Virus record (IMG/VR): IMGVR_UViG_3300042907_000878
Location: 1 to 64,000 of that record
Strand: one strand, 5' to 3'
Length of the DNA stretch: 64,000 nucleotides
DNA from: a virus
Both the position numbers and the translations under genes were made by a program. How positions within the stretch are numbered: position 1 is the first letter of the stretch; the number at the start of each line of letters is the position of its first letter. The notes under the pieces were generated by a model. The model worked only from the letters and a program-made list of their open reading frames with translations, did not search any database and had not been told where the DNA came from. Below are positions 24,201-32,888 of the stretch, piece after piece.

Positions 24201-27181
24201 TAAGCGCATTAAATAACGGATACGCCAGTGGGGGTCTAGTATCTTATTTAGCTGGTGGCGGTGGAGCTTCTGGAACTAACGCCTTTAACGACCTTGCTAA
24301 AAGAGTTACTAAGCTTGAAGAAGAAGTTAAAAAACTAGAAAAAGAAAATAAAATATTAAAAGGTAGTCTAGGCAAAATTTCCCCGATGAATCAAATTGCG
24401 GGTGGAATGCAAAACATGCAGCAGATGATGAGTGGAATGCAAAACCCTCAGCAGATGATGGGTGGAATGTCTTATGGTAATATGATGAACCAAAGATATT
24501 CTAGCGGCAGAGGTGCTACAAGAAGTCAATTAAGAGCTAGAGAAAATGCAGACAAGAGAAGTGCTGACGAGGCATTTGTAGATATAATGGGGCCACAATT
24601 TGAAGAAAATGCAGCTGATAGAGCTGAAAATGTCCCATCCGTTCTTAATATGGGTGGCACTAGAAGACAAGTTAGAGCTAGACAAGAGTCTTTAAAAAGA
24701 AGAGACGAGAAAGCCTTGGCAAACGAGCTAGGACTGGGCGAAGAAGCACAAGCCGAGCAAGCGGCAGCAGCAGAAAAGATGACCCTTATAGAATCCGCAG
24801 CAGGAGCAAGACGAACAGATAATACTGATGATATGAGTCAGGACGTACGCCTTAAGTTTTACACTCATTTTCTAGACACAAATCCTAATGGTCTGATGGC
24901 TTACATGATAAACGATAAGAATGCTAGGCATAGGGAACAGACAGGAAAATCAGCTCCCGGTGATTATTATACTCCAGACGCTGTGCCTACACGCGCAGGA
25001 GGTCCACTGAACAGAGCAAAAGGCGATGGATCGACAACACTCGGCAATACTAAAGAAGAGCAGGCATTTGTAGCAGGAGAAAGGGAGGCAGCAACCACTG
25101 CTACGGCAGCAACGGCAACAGCTACTCCACCGACTTCTCCTGTCCCGACCATGGACTCGCTTGCCCTAGCCGCCCTAGCCCGCCAAGAGGCAGCAACCAC
25201 TGCTACGGCAGCAACGGCAACAGCTACTCCACCTCCAGAAACAGCACCTACGCCTCCCTCCACGCTATCGAAGTTGATGGATCGGGCAGGGGATCTAGTA
25301 GATGTTCCACCACAGCAAGAAGCAGCAACTACTGCTACAGCAGCAGCAGCCACTTCACCTCCACCTAATGAATCTGAGCCTGAAGAAAGACCTCTGTCAT
25401 TTGCGGAACAATCGGCTAATGCAAATCAAAGAAGGCGTGAGGTTACGTCCATCCCAAAAATAGCTACATCTTACGCATCGCAAATATTGGGACCAAAACA
25501 ATCTACAGCAGAAGAAAAAGGAGGCAAAGCAGGATTAGACCATGTGAATTCGATGCTGGCGATAGCTTATGGCGTGCAAAAGCACAGAGCGCCGATTGGA
25601 CTACAGGGACTTCCTAGAGACACCAACTATAATACAAGTCTTGACCCCAACATGGGTGAAAGTGTTACCAATTGGGATCACAGAAAAGTTCCTTTGGGTG
25701 ATTTAGGTTTACCACCTGAAAAAGAAGCAGCAACTGCTGCTACAGCTCAAACTCCTGAACAAAAATTAAGAGAAGTTAACGCTAAAATAGATTTAATGAC
25801 TGGAACTAAAGAATCATTACCTACTACCAAAAATCCTAATGCTCCAATAGGTACGGTTTCAACTGGAAAGGGCGAAACTGGCCCAAGAGGGCTGGAGGGT
25901 GCTAATCAATTACAAGCATTAGATCAAGAACGCCAACAGTTAATGGCTAGCAGAGAATCAGCAAAAACTGGTCCACAGCCAGTATCTGAATTTAAAAAAA
26001 ATGCGCAAGCCGAAATTGATAAAAAATATCAAGAAGCATTAGCTAAAAATGAAGCAGAGTATTTGGCAATTGCCGATCCTTCACATGTGAATAGCCCAGA
26101 CGTTCAAAAAAATATACAAGAAATATCAGAAAAAAGAAGTCGAGTTAACGCACAAAAAGAAGCTATGGATTTATATTTTGGACCTGAAATGTCTTATGCT
26201 CCTGTAGATATTCCGGGCTTATCTGATAGAAAAATTCAATCTTTTGACAAGCCTAAAGAAAACCCTACAGTACAAGAAAATTTTAGAAAATCTAGAGAAC
26301 TTTTGTTTGACGACAAACAAGCCAAAGAAGATGCAAAAAATTCGCCTTTATCAAATATACTCGACACTGCTAGAACTGCAAGCAATGCTATTTTTGATCA
26401 AAACAGTATTTCTACTGTTGGGCATGAAGCAATTGCAACGATTCAAGATTCAGTACTAGCTGAAGAAGGAAGAACTTTTAAATCAAATATCAAGAAGAAT
26501 ATGAATCTACGACAACAATTACAAGGATATGCTAGTGGTGGATTAATCTCTTATCTTGCGAGCGGTGGATCTCCTAAAGGTTCAGACACAGTTCCTGCAA
26601 TGCTTACTCCCGGCGAATTTGTTATGAAGAAAGACTCCGTATCTAAATATGGTAAATCTTTTATGGAGAAAATGAACAAAGGGGGAGTTGTTCCGGGGTT
26701 TGCTGATGGCGGCTATGTCGGGTACTATGCTGAAGGTGGAAATGCTACAATACGTAATAGAAGAGCTAGAGGCATGTATGATGGTCAGATGGCGACAACT
26801 GCACAGGCTATGCAAAGAAGCGTTGGAATGCGTCAAAACATGATGTCAAATCAATTTGCTAACAATCCTGCGGTACAGCAAGGTGTAATGGCCAACCCAA
26901 TGCAAAAGCCAGCAACTGGGGGCGGGAACACTACAGGGGCAGTTGGTGGTGGAATGTCCGATGCAGCCCAACAGTTTTCACAGTTTGTTACTCAATTCTC
27001 AGACGCTGCCAAGATGATGACAGGAATGACTATGACTCATAAAGTTACAGTTGATGGACAATTAAATATAGGTGGAATAGACGGAAATGCCGTAGCTGAA
27101 CAAATTAAAATTGCTATAGGAAATTATGTTGGAAAAATAGTAGAAGATAAAATGAGCAAGAAAATGGGAGAAGCAACCTAA
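18263..27181 (+). CDS. Tail tape measure protein
   Basis: This 2972-residue protein is the length ruler of the tail and is ejected through the tube at infection. Residues about 95-330 carry a TP901-type tape-measure core (FEREVVKIAQATGKT, GFAADKVTGALKILA, TEGAIALLNQFG). Four copies of DTVPAMLTPGE(F/Y)V lie at about 474, 854, 1953 and 2773, each preceded by Gly-rich turns. This motif is common in tape measures. A hydrophobic stretch at about 1091-1118 (VASLVAGGGAIALGAGAF) could insert in a membrane. A coiled coil is near 2010-2038 (LEEEVKKLEKENKILKG), and Ala/Thr-rich repeats are near 2275-2360. No lysozyme or peptidase motif was found. Long helical stretches are Gln/Ala/Lys-rich. The stop overlaps the next start by one base. 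Confidence 0.93.
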   Translation: MASKFTITAELNLQTKNLNQVVNNLRQQFQGANLNINIKDLAQAQSQINKISSSAQNAQKSVGLLGSSFSQAFKKFTIVTAVTGTIVGFTRAVKNAVGDAIEFEREVVKIAQATGKTTSQLKGLTNEISSVSTSFGVSSKELILAARSLTQAGFAADKVTGALKILAQTELAATFDSIQDTTEGAIALLNQFGKQAQRTGSEVAFLEKSFSAINQVSKEFAVESSDLVTAVRTTGSAFESAGGSLDELLALFTSVRATTRESAESIATGFRTIFTRVQRVDTINNLKALGIELQDAEGKFIGPIEATKKLSAALNSIDPRDFRFNLVVEELGGFRQVSKVIPLIQQFAVTQKALNVAQGSSGSLAKDAQTAQQSLAVQIAKTREEFSRFIRDLTGTDSFQSTVRFLLDLANAFVRVADSIKPLVPLIAGFATLKAGTAVKGAFDQLAGPRRKAQGGKIHAFASGGLVPGQGNGDTVPAMLTPGEFVIKKSSVKSLGVENLARANKYADGGYVIRPQPGKFAGFFMQPEGVKDSSLVSQGQAVTNDATREGLLNQVNKNFKLYKSGKLSNKETNLISSQAINDYQPSTDTLKKAISGNIFSREDFKNYLSMGKGTPEDLIKQAVTDNKIDKNSAGLLKTGLSNEKAKYDKFVQSKINSSTPQGLNALSKGKGIKIAAEENDVPAFYIGEDDGPRSQAMRGAIAKKTKDGFSSILSGIGTDPAFKDIGLPPLDVKGDAIKKAIEPLFNSQDPKSARVTIEGYVLEGITAALTGITLGGSDTTWDFPQVASSAEKLGKLFGQTSRISQVESGDAKRSNTDKAKNSILTKKIASTLLKRPELIGNVKEFANGGFASGSDTVPAMLTPGEYVINKKSAQAIGYGSLNRMNKVGKFAEGGPVQMYQTGTPTGGASSPRVFQTTSTGVTTVTNQAAINAQAQQQSFIERLKESSDKLLLLGAVAGSVTSQLGGLDQATADIVSSFGATFATIKGIGGNLIDLGSNIKGVNPKVLSGVLTGLSAGLTGFATAQAVAAARITYLGQTAEESGKKFNSFIEALSKGEGTTQGQLTDALTKQFQAASDAQARGSGAAKAAGGVASLVAGGGAIALGAGAFAPIIAAVAGPLTEEILYSIGAFSDSTGKAKVQAEALSAAMFSATTSNRDFQKFFQNIEKQTPQDVAQQAQSLAQAYKEQQAQIAKLGDLSNASEAVKQQFQAVSESAKQTAANLQTIIGIQLQNAVKRSSDLLNKGFIPDIDKLLKPIFDSIRSAAVTRYSGRIETAGGEQTAQGMNLVGQRENEIARDQENARKTLNQATKQQLEMIAVLNIENNIRKELIGSLQKQSAISASIERLSYELDLASKSVSNIDAAFSGSITGLKSSFDTDILKLKSPDQGALDKALDPVRAVGPIGRDLADNLVNINQVMPTLEAKLIEFSNATDTASGALFDVKKFVEESFNIKADSIVGRTLVKIIEGTTTGTGGEKAVTAAKTSLRQEDVRKKIVESFQKFGEEFRTQAGGILDNLARAEQEGRAVAEKINESRQKQLDLQLQSVDTFSNYIDALAKARGRDLSLIEKNTIRTMKQYTLAGNMANNVGAISTELSGIYKKLNEGGLNLDEQKNLSFSATKLRSALEDLADQSGKTSDILAEIEKQRAKRESARDFGKEFTFGSNEQRQSIANSIQGLQRVLNTGNINDVPEELRSGVSSLLDRFKDVPVFNGRTGRQVENRLIANQFRAMGGGAFANMIEADTSTPEQILIGELQRTFAIQIQAQQALSLLEQQKQELLQGALNEYTTAIGSYTAKLESLVQEFQRKAEEKAIPTVTPSVIASPKTTLPAAPFSGGSMGVLNTLVENPNPNLPPDAKAKIDLENIQETNSAIENFGQAITTSDQKIYEFTARLENLVKVMENTKKEWQPATKQEIENANNQPGTGQSFGSYAIGGLVYRAGGGSIFQPKGTDTVPAMLTPGEFVIKKSSVDKIGADNLSALNNGYASGGLVSYLAGGGGASGTNAFNDLAKRVTKLEEEVKKLEKENKILKGSLGKISPMNQIAGGMQNMQQMMSGMQNPQQMMGGMSYGNMMNQRYSSGRGATRSQLRARENADKRSADEAFVDIMGPQFEENAADRAENVPSVLNMGGTRRQVRARQESLKRRDEKALANELGLGEEAQAEQAAAAEKMTLIESAAGARRTDNTDDMSQDVRLKFYTHFLDTNPNGLMAYMINDKNARHREQTGKSAPGDYYTPDAVPTRAGGPLNRAKGDGSTTLGNTKEEQAFVAGEREAATTATAATATATPPTSPVPTMDSLALAALARQEAATTATAATATATPPPETAPTPPSTLSKLMDRAGDLVDVPPQQEAATTATAAAATSPPPNESEPEERPLSFAEQSANANQRRREVTSIPKIATSYASQILGPKQSTAEEKGGKAGLDHVNSMLAIAYGVQKHRAPIGLQGLPRDTNYNTSLDPNMGESVTNWDHRKVPLGDLGLPPEKEAATAATAQTPEQKLREVNAKIDLMTGTKESLPTTKNPNAPIGTVSTGKGETGPRGLEGANQLQALDQERQQLMASRESAKTGPQPVSEFKKNAQAEIDKKYQEALAKNEAEYLAIADPSHVNSPDVQKNIQEISEKRSRVNAQKEAMDLYFGPEMSYAPVDIPGLSDRKIQSFDKPKENPTVQENFRKSRELLFDDKQAKEDAKNSPLSNILDTARTASNAIFDQNSISTVGHEAIATIQDSVLAEEGRTFKSNIKKNMNLRQQLQGYASGGLISYLASGGSPKGSDTVPAMLTPGEFVMKKDSVSKYGKSFMEKMNKGGVVPGFADGGYVGYYAEGGNATIRNRRARGMYDGQMATTAQAMQRSVGMRQNMMSNQFANNPAVQQGVMANPMQKPATGGGNTTGAVGGGMSDAAQQFSQFVTQFSDAAKMMTGMTMTHKVTVDGQLNIGGIDGNAVAEQIKIAIGNYVGKIVEDKMSKKMGEAT
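25085..25233 (+). repeat. 47-bp perfect direct repeat inside tape measure gene
   Basis: The 47 bases at 25085-25131 are repeated exactly at 25187-25233, offset by 102 bases (34 codons). A degenerate third copy begins at 25319 and a fourth, shorter one at 25723. Each encodes EAATTATAA-type Ala/Thr runs followed by Pro-rich linkers. Confidence 0.85.
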
Positions 27182-30100
27182 TGTCGTCATCATCAAAAAA
27201 TAATTTAGTCCCATTAACAATAATTGGCGCTAGTGGTTATAACAGTATACTGTCCACTAGATCACTATATATGCAGTCTAATTTGTCTAGCGGAGAGCTT
27301 CCATTATATTTAAAACAAACCCCAAATAGGAGCGGCATTTTAAAAGCCGAGACTAACTGGGACTTGTCTCTTAATTCAAATTCTCATATTAATCATTTTT
27401 CTAATGGCGATATTGAATATGAACAACGAGACTTTTCATCAAATAAATATGACTCATATTATGGAAATAATCGTGGGCAAGAAGCAATTAAATATACACT
27501 ATCTCATGACTGGTCGATAACAGATATTGCCGCCGAAAAGGATGTTATGGCAGTGTCTACAAAAGGCTGGACCAGCTTTGAAAAGTACACTACTGATATA
27601 TCTGACAATGATATTTTTTCAACATATATTAGTCCAGTATTTTACTATCCTTTGCCACAACCAATTACACAAACTATTACCGTATATACATTTACAATAG
27701 TATGGGATTCAAAAACTGGATGTCGCATCAATACTCCCGGAAATATAGTTGTTAACTATATATATAATGGTGAATATTTAACTGAAACACAATATGTTAT
27801 AGATGATGACGCTGATACTATTGGGCCACTCCAAGCTACCTCATGGCCTCCAATCATTAGTTGGACAGGAGATCCGAGTGATGAACCATGCATAGAGCCA
27901 CCCGTCTATACAACTTCAACAGTCACAACAACTACATATCCAGATTTGCCCAGCGATGCAATTGTACTTGAAAATAGTTATATTAGAACATCGGAGTTAT
28001 CTCCTAAAATATCAAGATATATTATACCAGAAGTTTCAAACATATTTAAAGATCAAAATTTTAATTGGATGAATATAAATTCACCAAACTTTGAAGTTCC
28101 TGATTATAGTGATATTTATATTAGAGTAGTTTATGACTCCGCTGCAATAAATCCAATTCAAACAAAATATTTACAACCAGTGGTTACAGTTGGAAATGAA
28201 GAAAAAATCTATAAATTTGGTGGATTTTTAAATATTGATAATTTTTATAATGGTTTATATGATAATGCTATATTAACATCAAAGCCAACACTTGACGATG
28301 ACTATGATGAGCTTTGGTATATTGTTACTAAAGACGATGGGACTTATTGTTTTGTTGGATTGTCAAGTTATACAACATGGGAATACTCTCTTGATTTTAA
28401 TTTTCCATTCGACCAAACTAATTTAATAACGGCAGATCATTTAATTGTAGGCTGGAAAAAGCCGAGCTTTCGTAGTTTTGAAATTATAAAAGTTGCAGGA
28501 TTTCCAAACTGTGGCAAAGTTGATATTTATTTTCCAAAAGTGGGTGTTATTAACACATTTGCAAGTGGTACAAATGAGGTGACATCCTCTAATCACGGGC
28601 TTTCAACAGGCGACCGTATCAAGATCACAGAAGCTCTTGGTAGTGGAAATACAATGAACGGAGTTAGATATGTATCCACTATAGATCCAAATAAATTTGC
28701 ATTGTATTATGATAGTTCTTTATCTTATGGAGCTGCTATATATAATACCACAACAGCTTCGGGCGTTAGGTGGTCTGCAATTGATGGTAATACTTGGGGT
28801 TATAATTTAACTCTGTATTCTCCAATGGGTAAAAATGGCTATTCCACAACGTCCCAATTAAGAACTTCTATCGAGCAACCACAGGGCGAAACCCCATATG
28901 AAAGAGCTGTTGAGAGCAGCGACACAAACAAGCCCCAAGCAAATTTAACTGGTCAAAGATCTTGGAATAATTATTATCCATACGAAAGATTTGATTCGGG
29001 CGATAATATTATATTTGGCGTCGTCAATGGTAATAAATTTGGTGCTGACATATCGCTTAAAAAATATGGCGATAATTATATTCTTATGGTTGCCGAAGAA
29101 GGCGCTAGTGAATCTTTTCAGTTAGTAAGCTCATACGCAACAAAAATAACTGAAACAGTGCCACAAAATAAAAAAGTAATACCTTCGTTTTTTCCATATG
29201 GGCGAATCCATTTTTATACAATTAATCCATCTGCAAGATCTATAGATTATTTAACAACATATTCTCCATCAGACAACCCTTGGGCTGCTTACGAAACAAT
29301 TAATCGTCAAGAAAAATTATTGAATCAATTGAGTTTATATGAAAATAAAAAATTACAGATTTCAGATATAAATTTATACAACACAACAACAAATAATTTT
29401 TGGAATGGGGCTAGATTTCTTCAGTGGAGTAAAAATTATATTTATAATTCAGATCTAGATTTTAATCTTCCTGATCAAAATGGTAATCAGTACGATTACG
29501 GTTTTGTAGATAGACTTAAAACTGCGGATTTTGAAATTTCTAACGACACTATATATTGTTCAGCAATATCTAATGTAAAAAATGCAGACTTTAATAATTA
29601 TTTAAGACTTAAAAATATAGATAGATATATTAAATTAATATATTTTGATATCGCCACTCCATTTGTCAAATCTACAGATCTTATAAATTTAAATAATTCA
29701 TCATATGCAACAGTGGATGTTAGCATTCAGAAGGAAGAGATGGATTTATTTGGAAATAAACTTTACGCATTTGATAATAGAGTCGTAACTGGATGGGCAT
29801 CTGACTATAGACAATCTGAATATATTTATAACTATATAAGAAATGGCAATATATTAACATTGTCTGATACAATATCAAGCGATGGAAATAGAGGGTTTGG
29901 TAATTATTTAGTTACACAAGGTACAATTTTAATAACTAATAAATATAATATTTATGATGAAAATGAAAATGTTACAACAAATCCACTGCAATCGCTAGAA
30001 GTTTATAGATATGATAGAATTGCTAATAGATATTATTATGTTAGCTCTTTAAGTCCAACAATTAATTTAAATAATTCTATATATTCTGATATAAATAGTG

Positions 30101-31326
30101 ACACTTATGAGTTAACAACAAATCTCGCCTACGATGGAACTTCGGATAACTCTGCCACATATATTATTAATTTAGATGGCAAGTACGATCTTAAGAATGA
30201 CTGTTTAGTGATGAGAGACTGGAACGAGTGCGTTGGTTTTCAGTTTGATTATTCTTCAAACACTTTTAAAAATAAATTTCATAATTTTTCAACAAAGTCT
30301 TCTCAAAATTCAATCATTAGATTGGCAGAAGGAAAACAAAGTTCATTATTTGACACTTCCATAGAATATGACACTGGCGATTATCACCAGTCTCTTCAGA
30401 TTTTTGACGCTGTTCAAATTGATGAAAACTCATTAAATAATTATGTTATAATAATGGATACTCATTATCCAAACTATGTGCCTTTATTTATGAAGACAAT
30501 TGAAGGCTATTCATCAGGCAACCCAATTTTATATACAGCTGGTCATGCGCCATATGCAACGGGCGCGCCTTTGTATATGCAGCCCCCCATGCCTTTAGCT
30601 ACTGGAATGTCTCTTTTTGCAAAACAGATTGATATTGCAGATACGGGCTTGTCATTGTTTCATAAATCAACAAGTATATTGGAAACTGGTGTTGATTTAT
30701 TTATTAGAAATGGATTCGCTACTGGTGGGTTCCCATTAGTGTTCAGTTCTGTTGAAAAGATGAATTTTCCATTATATATTTCTAACATAGTTCCAACTGT
30801 ACTAATTGACAATGATATAAATTTATTTATCTATTCTGCATATAATGTAGCTCAATCACCAACTCCTTCATCCTATAATGATTATCCTGATTTGATAAAT
30901 AATCCAGTAGTTCCAAATAACTACTTTGTTATGCCATTATTTATCTCAACTATACAGTATGACGATAATGCAAATGGTTTAAATTTATATTTAGATGCTC
31001 CCGGATTTTCTTCGACTGGATCAATTAGTTTATACCAAAACGCAGGTAGCGCAAATGGTTTATCTGGACAAACATTTAAGAGTCCTTCTTTATATACTTA
31101 TGGATCAGGATATAAAGGCAACGAATTAAATGCAGGAGCAAATTTATTTATTAAATGTCCAATAACAACACAAGTTCCTCTATTTGTGTATAATACTACA
31201 TCAACAGGAAACATTCCACTGTATGTAAGTGGGGCAAACGTAGTAACAACTGGTGTAAGTTTATACTGTTCTGGTGTTCATTATCCAAACAGCACGGTAA
31301 CACTTATGATTGATGGGGACTTATAA
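27181..31326 (+). CDS. Large distal tail/baseplate protein with PLYL-type repeats
   Basis: This 1381-residue protein directly follows the tape measure. Residues 1-50 (STRSLYMQSNLSSGELPLYL) and the C-terminal 280 residues (from about 1099) share a repeat of 16-24 residues centred on PL(F/Y)(M/V/I) (APLYMQ, MSLFAK, LSLFHK, VDLFIR, IPLYVSG). I count about a dozen or more copies at the C-terminus. Near residues 456-512 there is a segment NEVTSSNHGLSTGDRIKITE...NKFALYYDSS that matches the small beta fold often annotated as an FCCH-like domain in phage tail proteins. The central part is Tyr/Asn/Ser-rich. Its position suggests a baseplate or tail-tip role. The family is not otherwise recognised. Confidence 0.6.
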   Translation: MSSSSKNNLVPLTIIGASGYNSILSTRSLYMQSNLSSGELPLYLKQTPNRSGILKAETNWDLSLNSNSHINHFSNGDIEYEQRDFSSNKYDSYYGNNRGQEAIKYTLSHDWSITDIAAEKDVMAVSTKGWTSFEKYTTDISDNDIFSTYISPVFYYPLPQPITQTITVYTFTIVWDSKTGCRINTPGNIVVNYIYNGEYLTETQYVIDDDADTIGPLQATSWPPIISWTGDPSDEPCIEPPVYTTSTVTTTTYPDLPSDAIVLENSYIRTSELSPKISRYIIPEVSNIFKDQNFNWMNINSPNFEVPDYSDIYIRVVYDSAAINPIQTKYLQPVVTVGNEEKIYKFGGFLNIDNFYNGLYDNAILTSKPTLDDDYDELWYIVTKDDGTYCFVGLSSYTTWEYSLDFNFPFDQTNLITADHLIVGWKKPSFRSFEIIKVAGFPNCGKVDIYFPKVGVINTFASGTNEVTSSNHGLSTGDRIKITEALGSGNTMNGVRYVSTIDPNKFALYYDSSLSYGAAIYNTTTASGVRWSAIDGNTWGYNLTLYSPMGKNGYSTTSQLRTSIEQPQGETPYERAVESSDTNKPQANLTGQRSWNNYYPYERFDSGDNIIFGVVNGNKFGADISLKKYGDNYILMVAEEGASESFQLVSSYATKITETVPQNKKVIPSFFPYGRIHFYTINPSARSIDYLTTYSPSDNPWAAYETINRQEKLLNQLSLYENKKLQISDINLYNTTTNNFWNGARFLQWSKNYIYNSDLDFNLPDQNGNQYDYGFVDRLKTADFEISNDTIYCSAISNVKNADFNNYLRLKNIDRYIKLIYFDIATPFVKSTDLINLNNSSYATVDVSIQKEEMDLFGNKLYAFDNRVVTGWASDYRQSEYIYNYIRNGNILTLSDTISSDGNRGFGNYLVTQGTILITNKYNIYDENENVTTNPLQSLEVYRYDRIANRYYYVSSLSPTINLNNSIYSDINSDTYELTTNLAYDGTSDNSATYIINLDGKYDLKNDCLVMRDWNECVGFQFDYSSNTFKNKFHNFSTKSSQNSIIRLAEGKQSSLFDTSIEYDTGDYHQSLQIFDAVQIDENSLNNYVIIMDTHYPNYVPLFMKTIEGYSSGNPILYTAGHAPYATGAPLYMQPPMPLATGMSLFAKQIDIADTGLSLFHKSTSILETGVDLFIRNGFATGGFPLVFSSVEKMNFPLYISNIVPTVLIDNDINLFIYSAYNVAQSPTPSSYNDYPDLINNPVVPNNYFVMPLFISTIQYDDNANGLNLYLDAPGFSSTGSISLYQNAGSANGLSGQTFKSPSLYTYGSGYKGNELNAGANLFIKCPITTQVPLFVYNTTSTGNIPLYVSGANVVTTGVSLYCSGVHYPNSTVTLMIDGDL

Positions 31327-32888
31327 TGGCAACAGTAACTTTGACTTGGACTGGCACTTCTATTTCTTTTGACTATGGGTTTTCAACATCTGTGCAAAAA
31401 GAATTTGGAAGAGCGGACGATGGCTCTATTTTAAATGAGAAACACACAATTAGTATCAGAGGGCAGATTGTTTCTAGTGGAGCAGAAGCAGATGCTAGAT
31501 ATTCTAATCTAGTTACTCAGATGTTTTCGCGAGCTAAAAAACTTGCGACTGGAGCTGGTAGAGTTGTAACTCTGCAAGCTGGACTATTAGTAATTACTGG
31601 GGATTCTGGAGAGATCGTAAGATATGATTCTGCATCGTTATTGAGTGTCAATGTTAGCGAAGCTCCAGAAGATACTGCTGGATTGCACTATCAAGAAGTG
31701 TCAATGACTTTTGAATCATACAATACTCCTTCAGATCCCGTAAGTGCATATAAACTAAGATCAGTTAGTGAAAATATAGAATATAAAAAAGAAGAAAATC
31801 AATTTTCTTATAAAGGTAACGAAATTGACACAGAAGATGAACCATATCACGCATTTACAGTAACTCATACTATATCCGCACAAGGATTTTTTAACAACGG
31901 ATCTTCAAAAAAAGAGGCATTTGAAGAGGCTTATACATATGTCACTTCTCGCAAAAAAAATAGTCTTGGAACTATAAATACAGATGCATTTGCTAAGAAT
32001 TATCTTGGCAGTTCAAAACTTGAAATGAAAGAGTATAAGATTGCAGGACAAGCTTCTGACGTTGTAACCTCTGCTGATATTTCAAATTATAGTGAATATA
32101 ATAAAGTACGTACATCGTCTACCGATGTTACATCTGGATCATACTCTTTAACTACTACATTTTTATTAGCCAGAGAATCTGCAAATATAGATATCACAGG
32201 AAATTATACCAGAGACGAGTCGGGCGATGCTTCAATTACTGTAGAAGGGACTATTCAGGGTTTATCTACAAAGAGTGCAGACGCTGCTCAGCATGATAAA
32301 ATAATTGAAGCTAAAAAAGCTTATGATGCAATTGCAGGAAATTTAAGAAGTGGATCTAAAATATATAAGTACGCAAATACTAAAATATACGATAAATTCC
32401 AAATAGATAAAGCTGGAGTTACTTTAAGAGATGTGCCATTAAATTATTCTTTTGGCGAGAATAAGAGCAATGGAACAATTACATTTAACGTAACTTATAA
32501 AGTTTGTCCGGGTGAATTAAAGTCTCTATTGGACAGTATAACGGGCGCTCTTGTTGCTCAAGCGACTATTGTAGATAACAACAGAAGTGGAGGGGGAAAT
32601 GACTATAATCAAATTGTAATCATTCCAATTATCGGAAGAGCTGATGGTCCAGTTATTCAAGATATGAATACAACAAAGGAAAGATCAAGAAATGTCACAG
32701 TCGATGTTACATTAGAACCCCAATATAGAACTTCAACCAATAGCTTAGTAAGAACTCAAACCTTAGCAAAAGTAAATAGTTATAAACCAACATCATATTC
32801 GGAACTTTATATTCAAAACTTTAATGAATCTTGGGATTGGATAGCAGGAAAATACAATGTGTCAATAGATTGGATTTATACAACATGA
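31326..32888 (+). CDS. Tail/baseplate structural protein
   Basis: This 520-residue protein starts in a TAATG overlap with the upstream stop. The beta-rich N-terminal half (VTLTWTGTSISFDYGFSTSV, KHTISIRGQIVSSG, LHYQEVSMTFESY) and similar C-terminal half (ITFNVTYKVCPGELKSLL, NVTVDVTLEPQYRT) suggest a tandem beta-sandwich. No enzymatic motif is seen. Its order after the tape measure is where distal-tail or hub proteins are found, so the role is inferred from position. Confidence 0.55.
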   Translation: MATVTLTWTGTSISFDYGFSTSVQKEFGRADDGSILNEKHTISIRGQIVSSGAEADARYSNLVTQMFSRAKKLATGAGRVVTLQAGLLVITGDSGEIVRYDSASLLSVNVSEAPEDTAGLHYQEVSMTFESYNTPSDPVSAYKLRSVSENIEYKKEENQFSYKGNEIDTEDEPYHAFTVTHTISAQGFFNNGSSKKEAFEEAYTYVTSRKKNSLGTINTDAFAKNYLGSSKLEMKEYKIAGQASDVVTSADISNYSEYNKVRTSSTDVTSGSYSLTTTFLLARESANIDITGNYTRDESGDASITVEGTIQGLSTKSADAAQHDKIIEAKKAYDAIAGNLRSGSKIYKYANTKIYDKFQIDKAGVTLRDVPLNYSFGENKSNGTITFNVTYKVCPGELKSLLDSITGALVAQATIVDNNRSGGGNDYNQIVIIPIIGRADGPVIQDMNTTKERSRNVTVDVTLEPQYRTSTNSLVRTQTLAKVNSYKPTSYSELYIQNFNESWDWIAGKYNVSIDWIYTT

